A DNA stretch of 64,000 bases from Spirosoma aureum (GTDB taxonomy: Bacteria > Bacteroidota > Bacteroidia > Cytophagales > Spirosomataceae), in assembly GCF_011604685.1 (NCBI RefSeq), contig NZ_CP050063.1, forward strand, positions 4,176,501 through 4,240,500, in the 5' to 3' direction. Shown one piece after another: positions 52,797 through 62,172 of this stretch. A program made the translations under genes and the position numbers. Below the pieces are notes generated by a model, which was not told where the DNA came from, did not search any database, and saw only the letters and a program-made list of their open reading frames with translations. Positions within the stretch are counted from its first letter, which is position 1; the number at the start of each line of letters is the position of its first letter.

Positions 52797-55700
52797 ATGA
52801 AATGTAAGTTACTACCCAGGCTTGCTCGTTTGAGCAAGCTCTTAACGGTACTTCTCATGCTAAGTGCGCCAACCTTAGCACAGACGATTTCCGGTAAAGT
52901 GACGAATGCCGGTGATGGCGCATCATTACCGGGCGTTACAATAGTTGAAAAAGGATCGACCAAAGGCACTGTGACCGACAGCGATGGCAACTACTCCATC
53001 AATTTATCGAGCCCACAGGCAACGGTCATTTTCTCGTACATTGGATTTGTTGCACAGGAGGTTAGTGCGGCAGGACGTTCGACAATTAATGTTAGCCTGA
53101 AGGAAGACGCCACACAACTCGGTGAAGTCGTTGTAACGGCGCTCGGGATAGCCAAAGACAAAAAAGCGCTTGGGTATTCGGTTACGGAAGTAAAAGGTGC
53201 GGAGTTTACCCAGGCTCGGGAAAACAATGTTGCCAATGCGCTTTCAGGCAAAATTGCGGGCGTCAATGCAACCGGTTTATCAACGGGGCCAGGTGGATCA
53301 AGCCGGATTATCATTCGGGGAAATGGCTCCCTGACAGGTGATAACCAACCGCTGTATGTGATTAACGGTATGCCCATCGATAACACCGTACCGGGTGGTA
53401 GCGCAACACCTAACGGTGGCCAGGGGAACGTGGACCGGGGCGATGGAATCGCCGGGATTAACCCCGATGATATTGAGTCGATCAGCGTATTGAAAGGCGG
53501 CACGGCTGCTGCTTTATATGGCTCCAGAGCAGCAAACGGGGTCATTTTGATTACGACGAAAAAAGGGAAAGCGCAGCGGGGTATCGGCGTAGAGTATAAT
53601 TCGACGTTTACGATGGAAAATGCCGCCGTTTTTCCCGACTGGCAGTATGAGTATGGCCAGGGCGATGGTGCAGCTAAACCGACCACACAGGCACAGGGTA
53701 TTGCCTGGGGACGGCGGTCCTGGGGTGCTAAAATCGATGGGTCGGATTTCGTAGCGGCCGACGGATTGACCCATCCGTATTCAGCACAGAAAAATAACAT
53801 CAAAAATTTCTACCAGACCGGTAAAACGTTTACCAATACGCTGGCATTTACGGGTGGTAATGAGAAAGTGAATTACCGTTTTTCGGTTGCCGATCTGGAT
53901 GCGAAAGGGATTCTACCAACCAATACGTATAACCGTAAAACCGGCAACCTGAATATAAATGGTGCGTTTGGCGAAAAAATAGCCCTTGAAGCGTTGGCTC
54001 AATACACCCTTGAAACAGGCCATAATAAAACGGGTGCTGGCGATGCACTGGGTAATCCAAACTGGACGCCCTACATGATCGGGAATACATCCGATATTCG
54101 GTGGTTAAGCCCAGGTTATGACGCTAGTGGTAATGAAATAGCCTGGAATGATGCCGACATTGCCTCTAACAGTTATTTTGTTGTCAATAAATATAAGCAG
54201 GACGATACCAAAAATCGCTTCATCGGCCAGTTAGGATTGACCTACAAAATCCTGAAAAATCTGTCAGTGAAAGGGACCGTTAGCCGTGATTTTTACAACT
54301 ACAATTATACCTACGTCCTGCCAACCGGAACCCGCTATATCCCGAACGGGCAGTATAATCAGTTAAAAACCGACGTGAGCGAAACCAACACGATGCTCAC
54401 GGCTAATTACAATACAACATTCGGGCATTTCGGCCTGTCGGCACTGGCCGGTATGAACCAGCGGAGTTTCAATTATAACCAGTTGAATTTGTTCGGTTCG
54501 ACCTTTACGATTCCCTATTTCTACAGCTCAACCAACCTGGCAACGACCAGTACCGTTCCGCTCAATCAGCATACCCGCACCAACTCGGTTTTTGGATCGG
54601 TCGACCTCGACTATAAAGGTGTGGCTTTCCTGACCATGACCGGGCGGCAGGACTGGTTCTCGACGCTGAGCCCGAAAAATAACACGATTTTCTACCCATC
54701 CGTTGGTGGAAGTTTTGTGCTGTCGCAGGCAATTCAATTGCCCCGACTGATCGATTATGCTAAAGTACGGGCTTCCTGGGCGCAGGTGGGTGGTGCTACC
54801 CCCGATCCGTATGTGGTCAACCTGACGTATTCCATGGTGCCGAGTTCAGGGCAGCCACTTCAGAATGTAACCACTAATACGGTTGTTAATGGAGGGCTCA
54901 CGAATTCAGACCTGAAACCATTGACCTCGACCACGTTTGAAGTGGGCGTCGACTTGCAGTTTTTAAATAAACGGCTGGGCCTCGATCTGACTTACTATAA
55001 TCGGGCTACCACGAACGATATCGTTCAAACCAGTACGTCGCCAACTTCAGGCTACAACTCCGTGTACCTGAACGTTGGAAAACTGAACAACCGGGGTATC
55101 GAAGCGCTGGTTACGGTCAATCCGATCCGGACGTCGAATTTCGGCTGGAACCTGAGCTACAACGTGGCGTATAACGATAGCAAAGTCATTAAACTGGCCG
55201 ATGGCATCAGTTCGATGCAGATGGCCACTTCGGTTGGGAACTGGGCTTACATTAATTCCATCGAAGGGCGTTCTTATGGCACAATCGTTGGAACCACCCG
55301 CGTTCGTGATGCGAATGGCAACATCGTGTACGACCCGACAACGGGTTTTGCTCAAAAATCGGCCCTTCAGGAGCTGGGAAAAGGTGTCCCCCCGCTGACA
55401 ATGGGTCTGACGAATGAGTTTCGCTACAAGAATTTCTCGCTGAATATTCTGCTCGACGGCAAATTTGGCAACAAGGTATTCTCAGTAATGGAGGTGTATG
55501 CCAACCGGATGGGTAAATTGAAACGGACGCTGGACGGCCGCGAAAACGGACTGACCGTAACGGGTGTGACAGCCAAGGGTGATGTGTATACAAACAAAGT
55601 TGCCAAAGAAAACCTGCGTACCTATTACGACAACGATAAAAACTACACGGACCTCTTTCTACATGATGGCAGCTTTGTGAAGCTTCGTCAGGTGATTTTT

Positions 55701-55910
55701 AGCTACAACATCCCGGTCAGCACACTAAAGTTTGTACGGCTACAATCGGCTAGTGTTTCGTTCGTGGCCCGCAACCTGTTGACCCTCTACAAACAGACTG
55801 ACAACTTCGATCCGGAGCAGAGTTTCACCAACAGCTCGAACCAGGGCTTTGAATCCTTAGGATTACCGCGCACCCGTAGCTATGGCGTGAACCTCATCGT
55901 AAAATTCTAA
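52797..55910 (+). CDS. SusC/RagA-family TonB-dependent outer-membrane transporter
   Basis: 1037 aa. Signal peptide (LLTVLLMLSAPTLAQ), regulatory-like domain (ISGKVTNAGDGASLPGVTIVEKGS, VIFSYIGFVAQEV), plug (EVVVTALGIAKDKKALGYSVTEV, IIIRGNGSLTGDNQPLYVINGMPID, ISVLKGGTAAALYGSRAANGVILITTKKG) and a barrel ending TRSYGVNLIVKF. It imports the glycan handled by this locus. SusD overlaps its stop codon, so the pair is translated together. Confidence 0.96.
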   Translation: MKCKLLPRLARLSKLLTVLLMLSAPTLAQTISGKVTNAGDGASLPGVTIVEKGSTKGTVTDSDGNYSINLSSPQATVIFSYIGFVAQEVSAAGRSTINVSLKEDATQLGEVVVTALGIAKDKKALGYSVTEVKGAEFTQARENNVANALSGKIAGVNATGLSTGPGGSSRIIIRGNGSLTGDNQPLYVINGMPIDNTVPGGSATPNGGQGNVDRGDGIAGINPDDIESISVLKGGTAAALYGSRAANGVILITTKKGKAQRGIGVEYNSTFTMENAAVFPDWQYEYGQGDGAAKPTTQAQGIAWGRRSWGAKIDGSDFVAADGLTHPYSAQKNNIKNFYQTGKTFTNTLAFTGGNEKVNYRFSVADLDAKGILPTNTYNRKTGNLNINGAFGEKIALEALAQYTLETGHNKTGAGDALGNPNWTPYMIGNTSDIRWLSPGYDASGNEIAWNDADIASNSYFVVNKYKQDDTKNRFIGQLGLTYKILKNLSVKGTVSRDFYNYNYTYVLPTGTRYIPNGQYNQLKTDVSETNTMLTANYNTTFGHFGLSALAGMNQRSFNYNQLNLFGSTFTIPYFYSSTNLATTSTVPLNQHTRTNSVFGSVDLDYKGVAFLTMTGRQDWFSTLSPKNNTIFYPSVGGSFVLSQAIQLPRLIDYAKVRASWAQVGGATPDPYVVNLTYSMVPSSGQPLQNVTTNTVVNGGLTNSDLKPLTSTTFEVGVDLQFLNKRLGLDLTYYNRATTNDIVQTSTSPTSGYNSVYLNVGKLNNRGIEALVTVNPIRTSNFGWNLSYNVAYNDSKVIKLADGISSMQMATSVGNWAYINSIEGRSYGTIVGTTRVRDANGNIVYDPTTGFAQKSALQELGKGVPPLTMGLTNEFRYKNFSLNILLDGKFGNKVFSVMEVYANRMGKLKRTLDGRENGLTVTGVTAKGDVYTNKVAKENLRTYYDNDKNYTDLFLHDGSFVKLRQVIFSYNIPVSTLKFVRLQSASVSFVARNLLTLYKQTDNFDPEQSFTNSSNQGFESLGLPRTRSYGVNLIVKF

Positions 55911-57442
55911 TGACACCAATGAAAAATCGACTCTATAAATTCACCTATTGCCTGGTGGCACTCTGCACCCTGCAAAGTTGCGACAAAGGGCTGGAAGAGC
56001 TCAACATTAACCCCGACGCATCCAGTACCGTAAGCCCGGATTTTGTATTCACCAAAGCACAGTACGACGCCGTTGGGAACGTCATTACGGGCTTGCAGGG
56101 AACCATGCAATACACAACCAGCTACAATGATGTTGCCAGTTGGGGGTCAAAATACATTTTCAATCAGGGAACCGCGCCCTATACGGTTTTTACTAATGCG
56201 TACCCGAACGAAATCAATGAAATAGGGGAGGTAATTCGGGGACTGGAAAAAGATCCGGCGCAGGTGAACAAGCTGGCTATTGCTAAAATATGGCGTGTTT
56301 ACAGCTTTTCCAAGATTACGGATTTATACGGTGACATTCCGTATTCGCAGGCTGCTTTGGGCTACACGAAAAGTATATTCAAACCAACCTACGACGCGCA
56401 GAAGGATATTTACGCCGATATGCTGAGCGAACTGGAGAAAGCCATTGCCTTATTCGACCCAACGAAATCGAGTTTTGGTGCGGCTGATCTGGTCTACGGT
56501 GGCGACACGACGAAATGGAAAAAGTTTGCCTATTCACTCATGCTGCGTATGGGTATGCGCATGACGAAACCCGATATGGCGCTGGCTGAAACATGGGTGA
56601 AAAAAGCCATTGCGGGAAGCCTGATCACCGACGATGCCGACATGGCCAGGATCACCTATCTTTCCTCCGGTCAGATCATTAACCAGAACCCGCTGGCCTA
56701 CTGGATGCTGAACAGCGATTACCTGAAAGCCGATGGTGTAAGCAATCCGGAAGGGGGTAAATACTACGACACGTTTATCAATTACCTCAAAAAGACAAAC
56801 GATCCAAGGCTCCCTGTTTTGTCGGTTGTTTACGTGAATGGTAAGCCCAGCACCGATGTGAGCATTCAGAAAGGAATGCCTGCCAACATACCCAATACCA
56901 AACCCGCCGATTTTGTTACCTACTCAGAACCGAACCAGAATACGATTCTGAAGTTGAATTCACCCATGCTGATTCTGAGCAATGCAGAGGTTAACTTCTA
57001 CCTGGCAGAAGCTGCGGTTCGGGGTTGGTATTCGGCGAAATCGGCGGCAACATTGTACGATCAGGCCATAAAGGCTGCCATGCGGCAATGGGCGTTGTAT
57101 GGGGCTGATGGGGTAATTCCTCAGGCCAGTATTGATACCTATGCTGCGGCTAATGTGTTGATAACCAGTGCTACGATGGCAAAACAGCTGGAGCAGATCT
57201 ATACGCAGTTCTGGGTGTCGATTTTTCCTAACTCGCAGGAAGTGTTTCTGAACTGGCGCCGTACGGGTTATCCGGCATTGATTCCTAACAATTATGTCGG
57301 GAATATAACGGGCGGGAAAATCTTTCGTCGGATGCTTTATCCGGCTACCGAAGAGAACCTGAACAAAGAGAACTACAACAGTGCCGTTTCCCGGCAGGGA
57401 GAAAACAATTTCCTTACCCCAATCTGGCTGGATAAACAGTAG
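55910..57442 (+). CDS. SusD-family lipoprotein (SusD-like 2 type)
   Basis: 510 aa from ATG 55910, whose A is the last base of the SusC TAA; ATG 55919 (MKNRLYKFTYCLVALCTLQSC) is equally possible and gives a cleaner lipobox Cys signal. The mature part has ELNINPDASSTVSPDFVFTKAQ, RVYSFSKITDLYGDIPYSQAA and a late LAEAAVRGWYSAKSAATLYDQAIKAAMRQW, which fits the SusD/RagB variant often paired with such SusC proteins. It binds glycan at the surface. Confidence 0.92.
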   Translation: MTPMKNRLYKFTYCLVALCTLQSCDKGLEELNINPDASSTVSPDFVFTKAQYDAVGNVITGLQGTMQYTTSYNDVASWGSKYIFNQGTAPYTVFTNAYPNEINEIGEVIRGLEKDPAQVNKLAIAKIWRVYSFSKITDLYGDIPYSQAALGYTKSIFKPTYDAQKDIYADMLSELEKAIALFDPTKSSFGAADLVYGGDTTKWKKFAYSLMLRMGMRMTKPDMALAETWVKKAIAGSLITDDADMARITYLSSGQIINQNPLAYWMLNSDYLKADGVSNPEGGKYYDTFINYLKKTNDPRLPVLSVVYVNGKPSTDVSIQKGMPANIPNTKPADFVTYSEPNQNTILKLNSPMLILSNAEVNFYLAEAAVRGWYSAKSAATLYDQAIKAAMRQWALYGADGVIPQASIDTYAAANVLITSATMAKQLEQIYTQFWVSIFPNSQEVFLNWRRTGYPALIPNNYVGNITGGKIFRRMLYPATEENLNKENYNSAVSRQGENNFLTPIWLDKQ

Positions 57443-57556
57443 TTTGTTTTTGCACCGTTCTGGTCGTAAGTCTAGATAGTTAATGACAATTATTTGGTGT
57501 AGTAGTGAGCAAATGGATGACCCACAAAATCATAATCCCTTTTCTCATGTATAATA

Positions 57557-57584
57557 TTGGCTGGACCGTCTTGAGTCCAGCCAA
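57557..57584 (+). terminator. Hairpin between SusD and the GH20 gene
   Basis: TTGGCTGGAC (57557-57566) and GTCCAGCCAA (57575-57584) form a 10-bp stem with an 8-nt loop and then TTTCTC. It may act as a partial terminator that lets SusC/SusD be made in excess over the enzymes. Confidence 0.6.
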
Positions 57585-57614
57585 TTTCTCAAATGTAAAA
57601 TGAACGAAGTATAA

Positions 57615-59888
57615 ATGCGCGTTTCATTAACGATAGTAATCATTCTGCTCAATGCAGGGAATCTGCTCGCCCAGAGTGGACTGATCCCTGAGCCGGTAAG
57701 CTATAGTCGGAAATCAGGTGAATTCATACTGACGAAAACTGTAGGGATTTCGCCTGGTTCAGGCGTTTCGAAAGAGACAGTAGCCATCACTCAGGCGCAG
57801 ATTCGGTCCTGTACGGGTTTATCGCTGGCTATTAAAAAGTCAGAACGTAGCCTTGACCTGCGGGTCGATAGCCTTCAGGTGACACAGTCAGAAGGCTATA
57901 GGCTGCAAATCCGGCCCCAGGGAATTAGCTTGACCGGCCACGATGAAGCAGGCTTATTTTACGGTTTACAATCCCTGACCCAACTTTTTTCTCAATCAAA
58001 ATCTGCAACACTTGCCGCTTGCGACATCAGTGATTACCCCCGATTTTCGTATCGGGGTATGCACCTCGATGTCAGTCGTCATCTGTTTCCAATTGCGTTT
58101 ATTAAGAAATACATCGACCTGCTGGCGTTGTATAAATTCAATACGTTTCACTGGCACCTGACTGACGATCAGGGCTGGCGGATCGAGATCAAACGATACC
58201 CGGAATTGCAGCAGAAAGCCGCTTACCGGACCGAAACGCTCATCGGCCACAAAAAAGAATTGCCACATCGTTTCGATGGGAAGCGTTATGGTGGTTATTA
58301 CACCCAGGCCGAAGTCAAAGACATTGTTCGGTATGCGACCCAACGCCATGTTACGGTCATTCCTGAAATTGAAATGCCGGGCCATGCGATGGCAGCGTTA
58401 AGCGCCTACCCAAAACTAGGCTGTCTCAAGCCCGATGGCCAGGCGGGTGGTCCTTATCAGGCTGCTACGTTCTGGGGGGTATTCGATGAGGTATTCTGCG
58501 CCGGGAATGATAGTACGTTTACATTTCTGGAAAACGTACTTGACGAAGTTGTTAGCCTGTTTCCATCAACGTATATCCACATTGGTGGCGACGAATGCCC
58601 CAAAACCCGCTGGAAGACCTGCTCAAAATGCCAGGCTCGTATCCAGAAAGAACACCTGAAAGACGAAGACGAACTACAGAGTTATTTTATTCGACGGATC
58701 GAACAGCATCTGACTAAAAAAGGCAGGCAGGTGATTGGCTGGGACGAAATTCTGGAAGGGGGACTATCTCCGGGAGCAACAGTTATGAGCTGGCGTGGGA
58801 TCGAGGGTGGTATTGAGGCTATTCGGCAAAAGCACAATGCTATTATGACGCCCGAAAGTCATGTGTATTTCGACTACTACCAATCGCTCTATCCGGAAGA
58901 ACCGCTGGCTGCTGCTGGCTATACTCCCTTAAGCAAGGTCTACGGGTATGAGCCTGTTCCTGCCGATCTCCGTGCCGACGAAGCCGTTTACCTGAAAGGC
59001 GTTCAGGGCACAGCCTGGAGTGAATATCTGACGAGTCCGGATCAGGCTGAATACATGATTTTTCCGCGGGCTATTGCCGTCGCTGAAATCGGCTGGAGCC
59101 AACGGCAGCGTAGGAACTACCCCGATTTTTTACGGCGACTACGGCTACAGGAACCCATGCTGAAACGCCTGAATGTCCACTACACCAATCGCTTCGACGA
59201 GCTTACCGACACCGTGACAGTTGACTCAAATGGCACCGTTCAGCTGACTCTTTCGACTACATTGCCCGGCTCGATTATTCGATACACGACCAATGGATCG
59301 GCTCCGGTTCCGACGAGTCCAGCCTATACCCAACCACTTTCAATTAAGCAGACCAGCGATGTAAAAGCGGCTGTATTTCAGGGTAATCGGCAGGTAGGCC
59401 GGGCGTTTCAAAAAACGCTGACGATCAACAAAGCGACCGGCAAACCCATCACGTTTATAACTGAACCAATGGGCGGTTATCGGCCTTCCAGCCCGTTTGT
59501 GGCGGTCAACGGGGTTTCCGGTACGAGTCGTTACAACTCCGGTGAATGGATTGGGTTTCAGGGTAAAGACGCTGCTATACATATTGATTTACAACGGGTT
59601 CAGTCCATATCCAGCATAAGCACACACATCCTGAATTACCACTGGCAACGGATGTGGGCACCCGATACGCTTCAGTTCTCGGTATCGGAAGATGGAGAGA
59701 CATTTCGTGACGTATATCGACACACGCAATTTCCAATCAATGGTATCAATCCGGTACTGGGTACGTTTCCACCGATTCAGGCGCGTTATGTGCGAATACG
59801 CGCTACAAACAAAGGGGTAATTCCTGCCGGAGAATACGGCGCAGGAGGGAAGGCCTGGCTACTGCTCGATGAATTCCGGGTTGAGTAA
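57615..59888 (+). CDS. GH20 beta-N-acetylhexosaminidase
   Basis: 757 aa, signal peptide ending LLAQ. An N-terminal GH20b domain (LIPEPVSYSRKSGEFILTK...GLFYGLQSLTQL) leads into the barrel: YRGMHLDVSRHLFPIAFIKKYIDLLALYKFNTFHWHLTDDQGWRIEI. The catalytic Asp-Glu pair is in HIGGDECPK (about residues 326-327). After about 520 there is a chitobiase-type C-terminal domain (RYTTNGSAPVPTSPAYTQPL) and an F5/8-type discoidin-like end (YNSGEWIGFQGKDAAIHIDLQRVQSISSI). It removes terminal GlcNAc or GalNAc by substrate-assisted catalysis. It sits 63 nt before GH29. Confidence 0.95.
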   Translation: MRVSLTIVIILLNAGNLLAQSGLIPEPVSYSRKSGEFILTKTVGISPGSGVSKETVAITQAQIRSCTGLSLAIKKSERSLDLRVDSLQVTQSEGYRLQIRPQGISLTGHDEAGLFYGLQSLTQLFSQSKSATLAACDISDYPRFSYRGMHLDVSRHLFPIAFIKKYIDLLALYKFNTFHWHLTDDQGWRIEIKRYPELQQKAAYRTETLIGHKKELPHRFDGKRYGGYYTQAEVKDIVRYATQRHVTVIPEIEMPGHAMAALSAYPKLGCLKPDGQAGGPYQAATFWGVFDEVFCAGNDSTFTFLENVLDEVVSLFPSTYIHIGGDECPKTRWKTCSKCQARIQKEHLKDEDELQSYFIRRIEQHLTKKGRQVIGWDEILEGGLSPGATVMSWRGIEGGIEAIRQKHNAIMTPESHVYFDYYQSLYPEEPLAAAGYTPLSKVYGYEPVPADLRADEAVYLKGVQGTAWSEYLTSPDQAEYMIFPRAIAVAEIGWSQRQRRNYPDFLRRLRLQEPMLKRLNVHYTNRFDELTDTVTVDSNGTVQLTLSTTLPGSIIRYTTNGSAPVPTSPAYTQPLSIKQTSDVKAAVFQGNRQVGRAFQKTLTINKATGKPITFITEPMGGYRPSSPFVAVNGVSGTSRYNSGEWIGFQGKDAAIHIDLQRVQSISSISTHILNYHWQRMWAPDTLQFSVSEDGETFRDVYRHTQFPINGINPVLGTFPPIQARYVRIRATNKGVIPAGEYGAGGKAWLLLDEFRVE

Positions 59889-59950
59889 GTGTTTAATGAT
59901 CGTTTAGTTAAACAGAACTAAATAATCAATTGGTTATAGTTCAAGTAGTT

Positions 59951-61597
59951 ATGAGAATTTTAAGATTCATTGCCTTTCTCGTTCTTACGCTCAGTGCAAG
60001 CAATTTAATTGCCCAGATCGGAGCGAATCATAATAAACCACAACGGCAAGAATGGCTGAAAGATGCGGGTTTCGGTATGTTCATTCACTGGAACGTCGAT
60101 ACGCAGCTGGGAATTGTCATTAGTCATTCGCTGGTCGGGGCGTCGCCCGAGTACATAGACCGATACATCAACGAATTACCCAAAACCTTCAATCCAAAGG
60201 ATTGGGACCCGGAACGGCTGGTAATACTGGCCAAAAACGCGGGCATGAAATACATCATGTTCACGACGAAGCACCATGCTGGGTTCTGTATGTGGGATAC
60301 CAAAACCACTGATTTTGGGGTGATGAACACGCCCTACAAAAAAGACATTGTTCGCCAGTATGTCGATGCCTGCCGAAAGTGGGGACTGGCTGTTGGGTTT
60401 TATTACTCACCGGAAGATTTCTCATTTGCATATCGCAATGGCATGAAAGACATCACCCGCGACGATCACTGGGAAAAAGCCAGACCCTTTCAGACTAAAT
60501 ATAAACAGTTCGTGGAGGCTCAGTGTCAGGAGCTAATGACCAACTATGGGCCAGTTGATCTGTTCTTTATCGATAGCGACGTATTGCGGGAAGAAGTGAA
60601 AGCTGTCGTCTGGAAATACCAGCCCAACTGCCTGATCACTCGTGGAGTACTCGAAACGCCTGAGCAATACCTCCCCGGTGAAACACTAACGACTGCCTGG
60701 GAAAGCTGCATGACCATGGGAACGGACTGGAGCTACAAACCCACCAACGATCATTATAAATCCGGAACCGAACTGATCAACATTCTGATCGAATCAAGGG
60801 CCAAGGGCGGATCGTACCTGCTCAACATTGGGCCTACGCAGTGGGGGGATCTGAACGAAGGCCAACAGGGGCGGCTGATGGAAATTGGAGCCTGGCATTT
60901 TATCAACCAGGAGGCTGTCCATAACGTGCGGCCCTGGATTGTCCGGAATGAAGGCGATATCTGGTTGACAAAACAGAAGGACGAAAATACGGTGTATGCT
61001 TACCTCACTAATATGCCCGACTGGCCTCGTGGTGAACGCCGGACATTCCTGCTCAAATCATTGAAAGCAACCCCGTCAACGGAAATAAGCGTGTTGGGGC
61101 AAACGGGTAATGTTGTTGAATACCAGTCCACAAATGATGGCAAGGCTCGCTTCGAGCAAACGCCCGAAGGACTCCGGATTTCGGTCGTTCGGGCCCAGCG
61201 AATTTATAACAATCACAAATGGCCGAACCCCATCGTCGTAAAATTGAAGAACATCGAGGCTGCTATTGAGCCCGCTCATTTTAAAACGGTTAAAGCAGAA
61301 AAAACGCCGGATGGTAATCTGAGACTAACAGCAGAAGTAAGCACGCTGGGAAACGGAAAAAGATACAGGATAGGATTCGAGTATCGGCCTGTTCAAAGCT
61401 CGCTGAATGAGGAATTTAATCAGAAATGGACGGAAACCGATGTGTATCCAATCCTGCAACCCTGTGAGAAGACGCTTGAAATCGTAAGTAGTAACATCAA
61501 AACGTACGACGAAATCGAGTACCGGTCCATCCTGTACCAGGATGGTCTGAAGATTGAAGGTAATACGCAGAAAATTAGCAAGTTGCGACTGGATTGA
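59951..61597 (+). CDS. GH29 alpha-L-fucosidase
   Basis: About 548 aa from ATG 59951 with signal peptide (ILRFIAFLVLTLSASNLIAQ). KPQRQEWLKDAGFGMFIHWNVDTQLG, KNAGMKYIMFTTKHHAGFCMWDTKTTDF and YVDACRKWGLAVGFYYSPEDF are GH29 landmarks; VDLFFIDSD supplies the nucleophile Asp near residue 208. The acid/base is not clear by eye, as is usual in this family. It removes alpha-L-fucose, probably from the same amino-sugar-containing glycans as GH20. Its stop overlaps the long form of the next frame. Confidence 0.92.
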   Translation: MRILRFIAFLVLTLSASNLIAQIGANHNKPQRQEWLKDAGFGMFIHWNVDTQLGIVISHSLVGASPEYIDRYINELPKTFNPKDWDPERLVILAKNAGMKYIMFTTKHHAGFCMWDTKTTDFGVMNTPYKKDIVRQYVDACRKWGLAVGFYYSPEDFSFAYRNGMKDITRDDHWEKARPFQTKYKQFVEAQCQELMTNYGPVDLFFIDSDVLREEVKAVVWKYQPNCLITRGVLETPEQYLPGETLTTAWESCMTMGTDWSYKPTNDHYKSGTELINILIESRAKGGSYLLNIGPTQWGDLNEGQQGRLMEIGAWHFINQEAVHNVRPWIVRNEGDIWLTKQKDENTVYAYLTNMPDWPRGERRTFLLKSLKATPSTEISVLGQTGNVVEYQSTNDGKARFEQTPEGLRISVVRAQRIYNNHKWPNPIVVKLKNIEAAIEPAHFKTVKAEKTPDGNLRLTAEVSTLGNGKRYRIGFEYRPVQSSLNEEFNQKWTETDVYPILQPCEKTLEIVSSNIKTYDEIEYRSILYQDGLKIEGNTQKISKLRLD

Positions 61598-61668
61598 AAG
61601 CCAGTGGTAGCCAATTTGCCACCCGCAGAACCACAGTAAATCATAATATAAACGCTCCAGATCCGCTC

Positions 61669-62142
61669 ATGAAAGCACAACGCAGATCCATTTTAAAACG
61701 TCTTTTCGCTTCCGTTGCCGGTGTTGCCGGACTAAGTGTAACGACCAAAGCCTCCACCGAACAGATCTCCGCGGAGTTAACGGCTACTAAAGAAGTCTTC
61801 AACGTGGTGACTCAGGACGATGTTCCGCTGTTTTCGGGTTCAACCAAGCTTGGTAATCTGGTATTTGTGGCTGGTAAAGGCTATCACAAAGAAGGAGATA
61901 TTAAAGTCCACACCGATGAAGTTCTCAAAGAGTTGGAAAAAGAGTTGATCAAGGCAGGTTCCTCCATGGAAAAAGTGCTGAAAGTGAGCGTGTTTCTGCA
62001 TGATCTGAACGATTACAAAGGGATGAATGAAGTCTACAAAGGTCGTTTTGGCAGCAAGCCACCTGTGCGTACAACGGTAGCCGTTTATGGCGGTGTTCCG
62101 GGCGATTCACTGGTTGAAATGGATTGCATTGCCTATATCTAA
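61669..62142 (+). CDS. Exported RidA-family protein
   Basis: About 157 aa from ATG 61669, 71 nt after GH29. MKAQRRSILKRLFASVAGVAG has a Tat-like twin-Arg motif (QRRSILK). The RidA fold follows: PLFSGSTKLGNLVFVAGKG, VLKELEKELIKAGSSMEKVLKVSVFLHDLNDYKGMNEVY, and FGSKPPVRTTVAVYGGVPGDSLVEMDCIAYI, in which the Arg of PPVRTT is the conserved catalytic one. RidA hydrolyses reactive enamines and imines left by PLP enzymes. It sits just before such an enzyme, also with an export signal. Confidence 0.88.
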   Translation: MKAQRRSILKRLFASVAGVAGLSVTTKASTEQISAELTATKEVFNVVTQDDVPLFSGSTKLGNLVFVAGKGYHKEGDIKVHTDEVLKELEKELIKAGSSMEKVLKVSVFLHDLNDYKGMNEVYKGRFGSKPPVRTTVAVYGGVPGDSLVEMDCIAYI

Positions 62143-62172
62143 AATCATTCTTCCTCATACTTTTCTACTCAA

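Noticed and set aside
52991..53803. Minus-strand frame of 270 codons opposite SusC
   Set aside because: Low-complexity Pro/Ser-rich translation, antisense to the conserved plug domain; a shadow of SusC.
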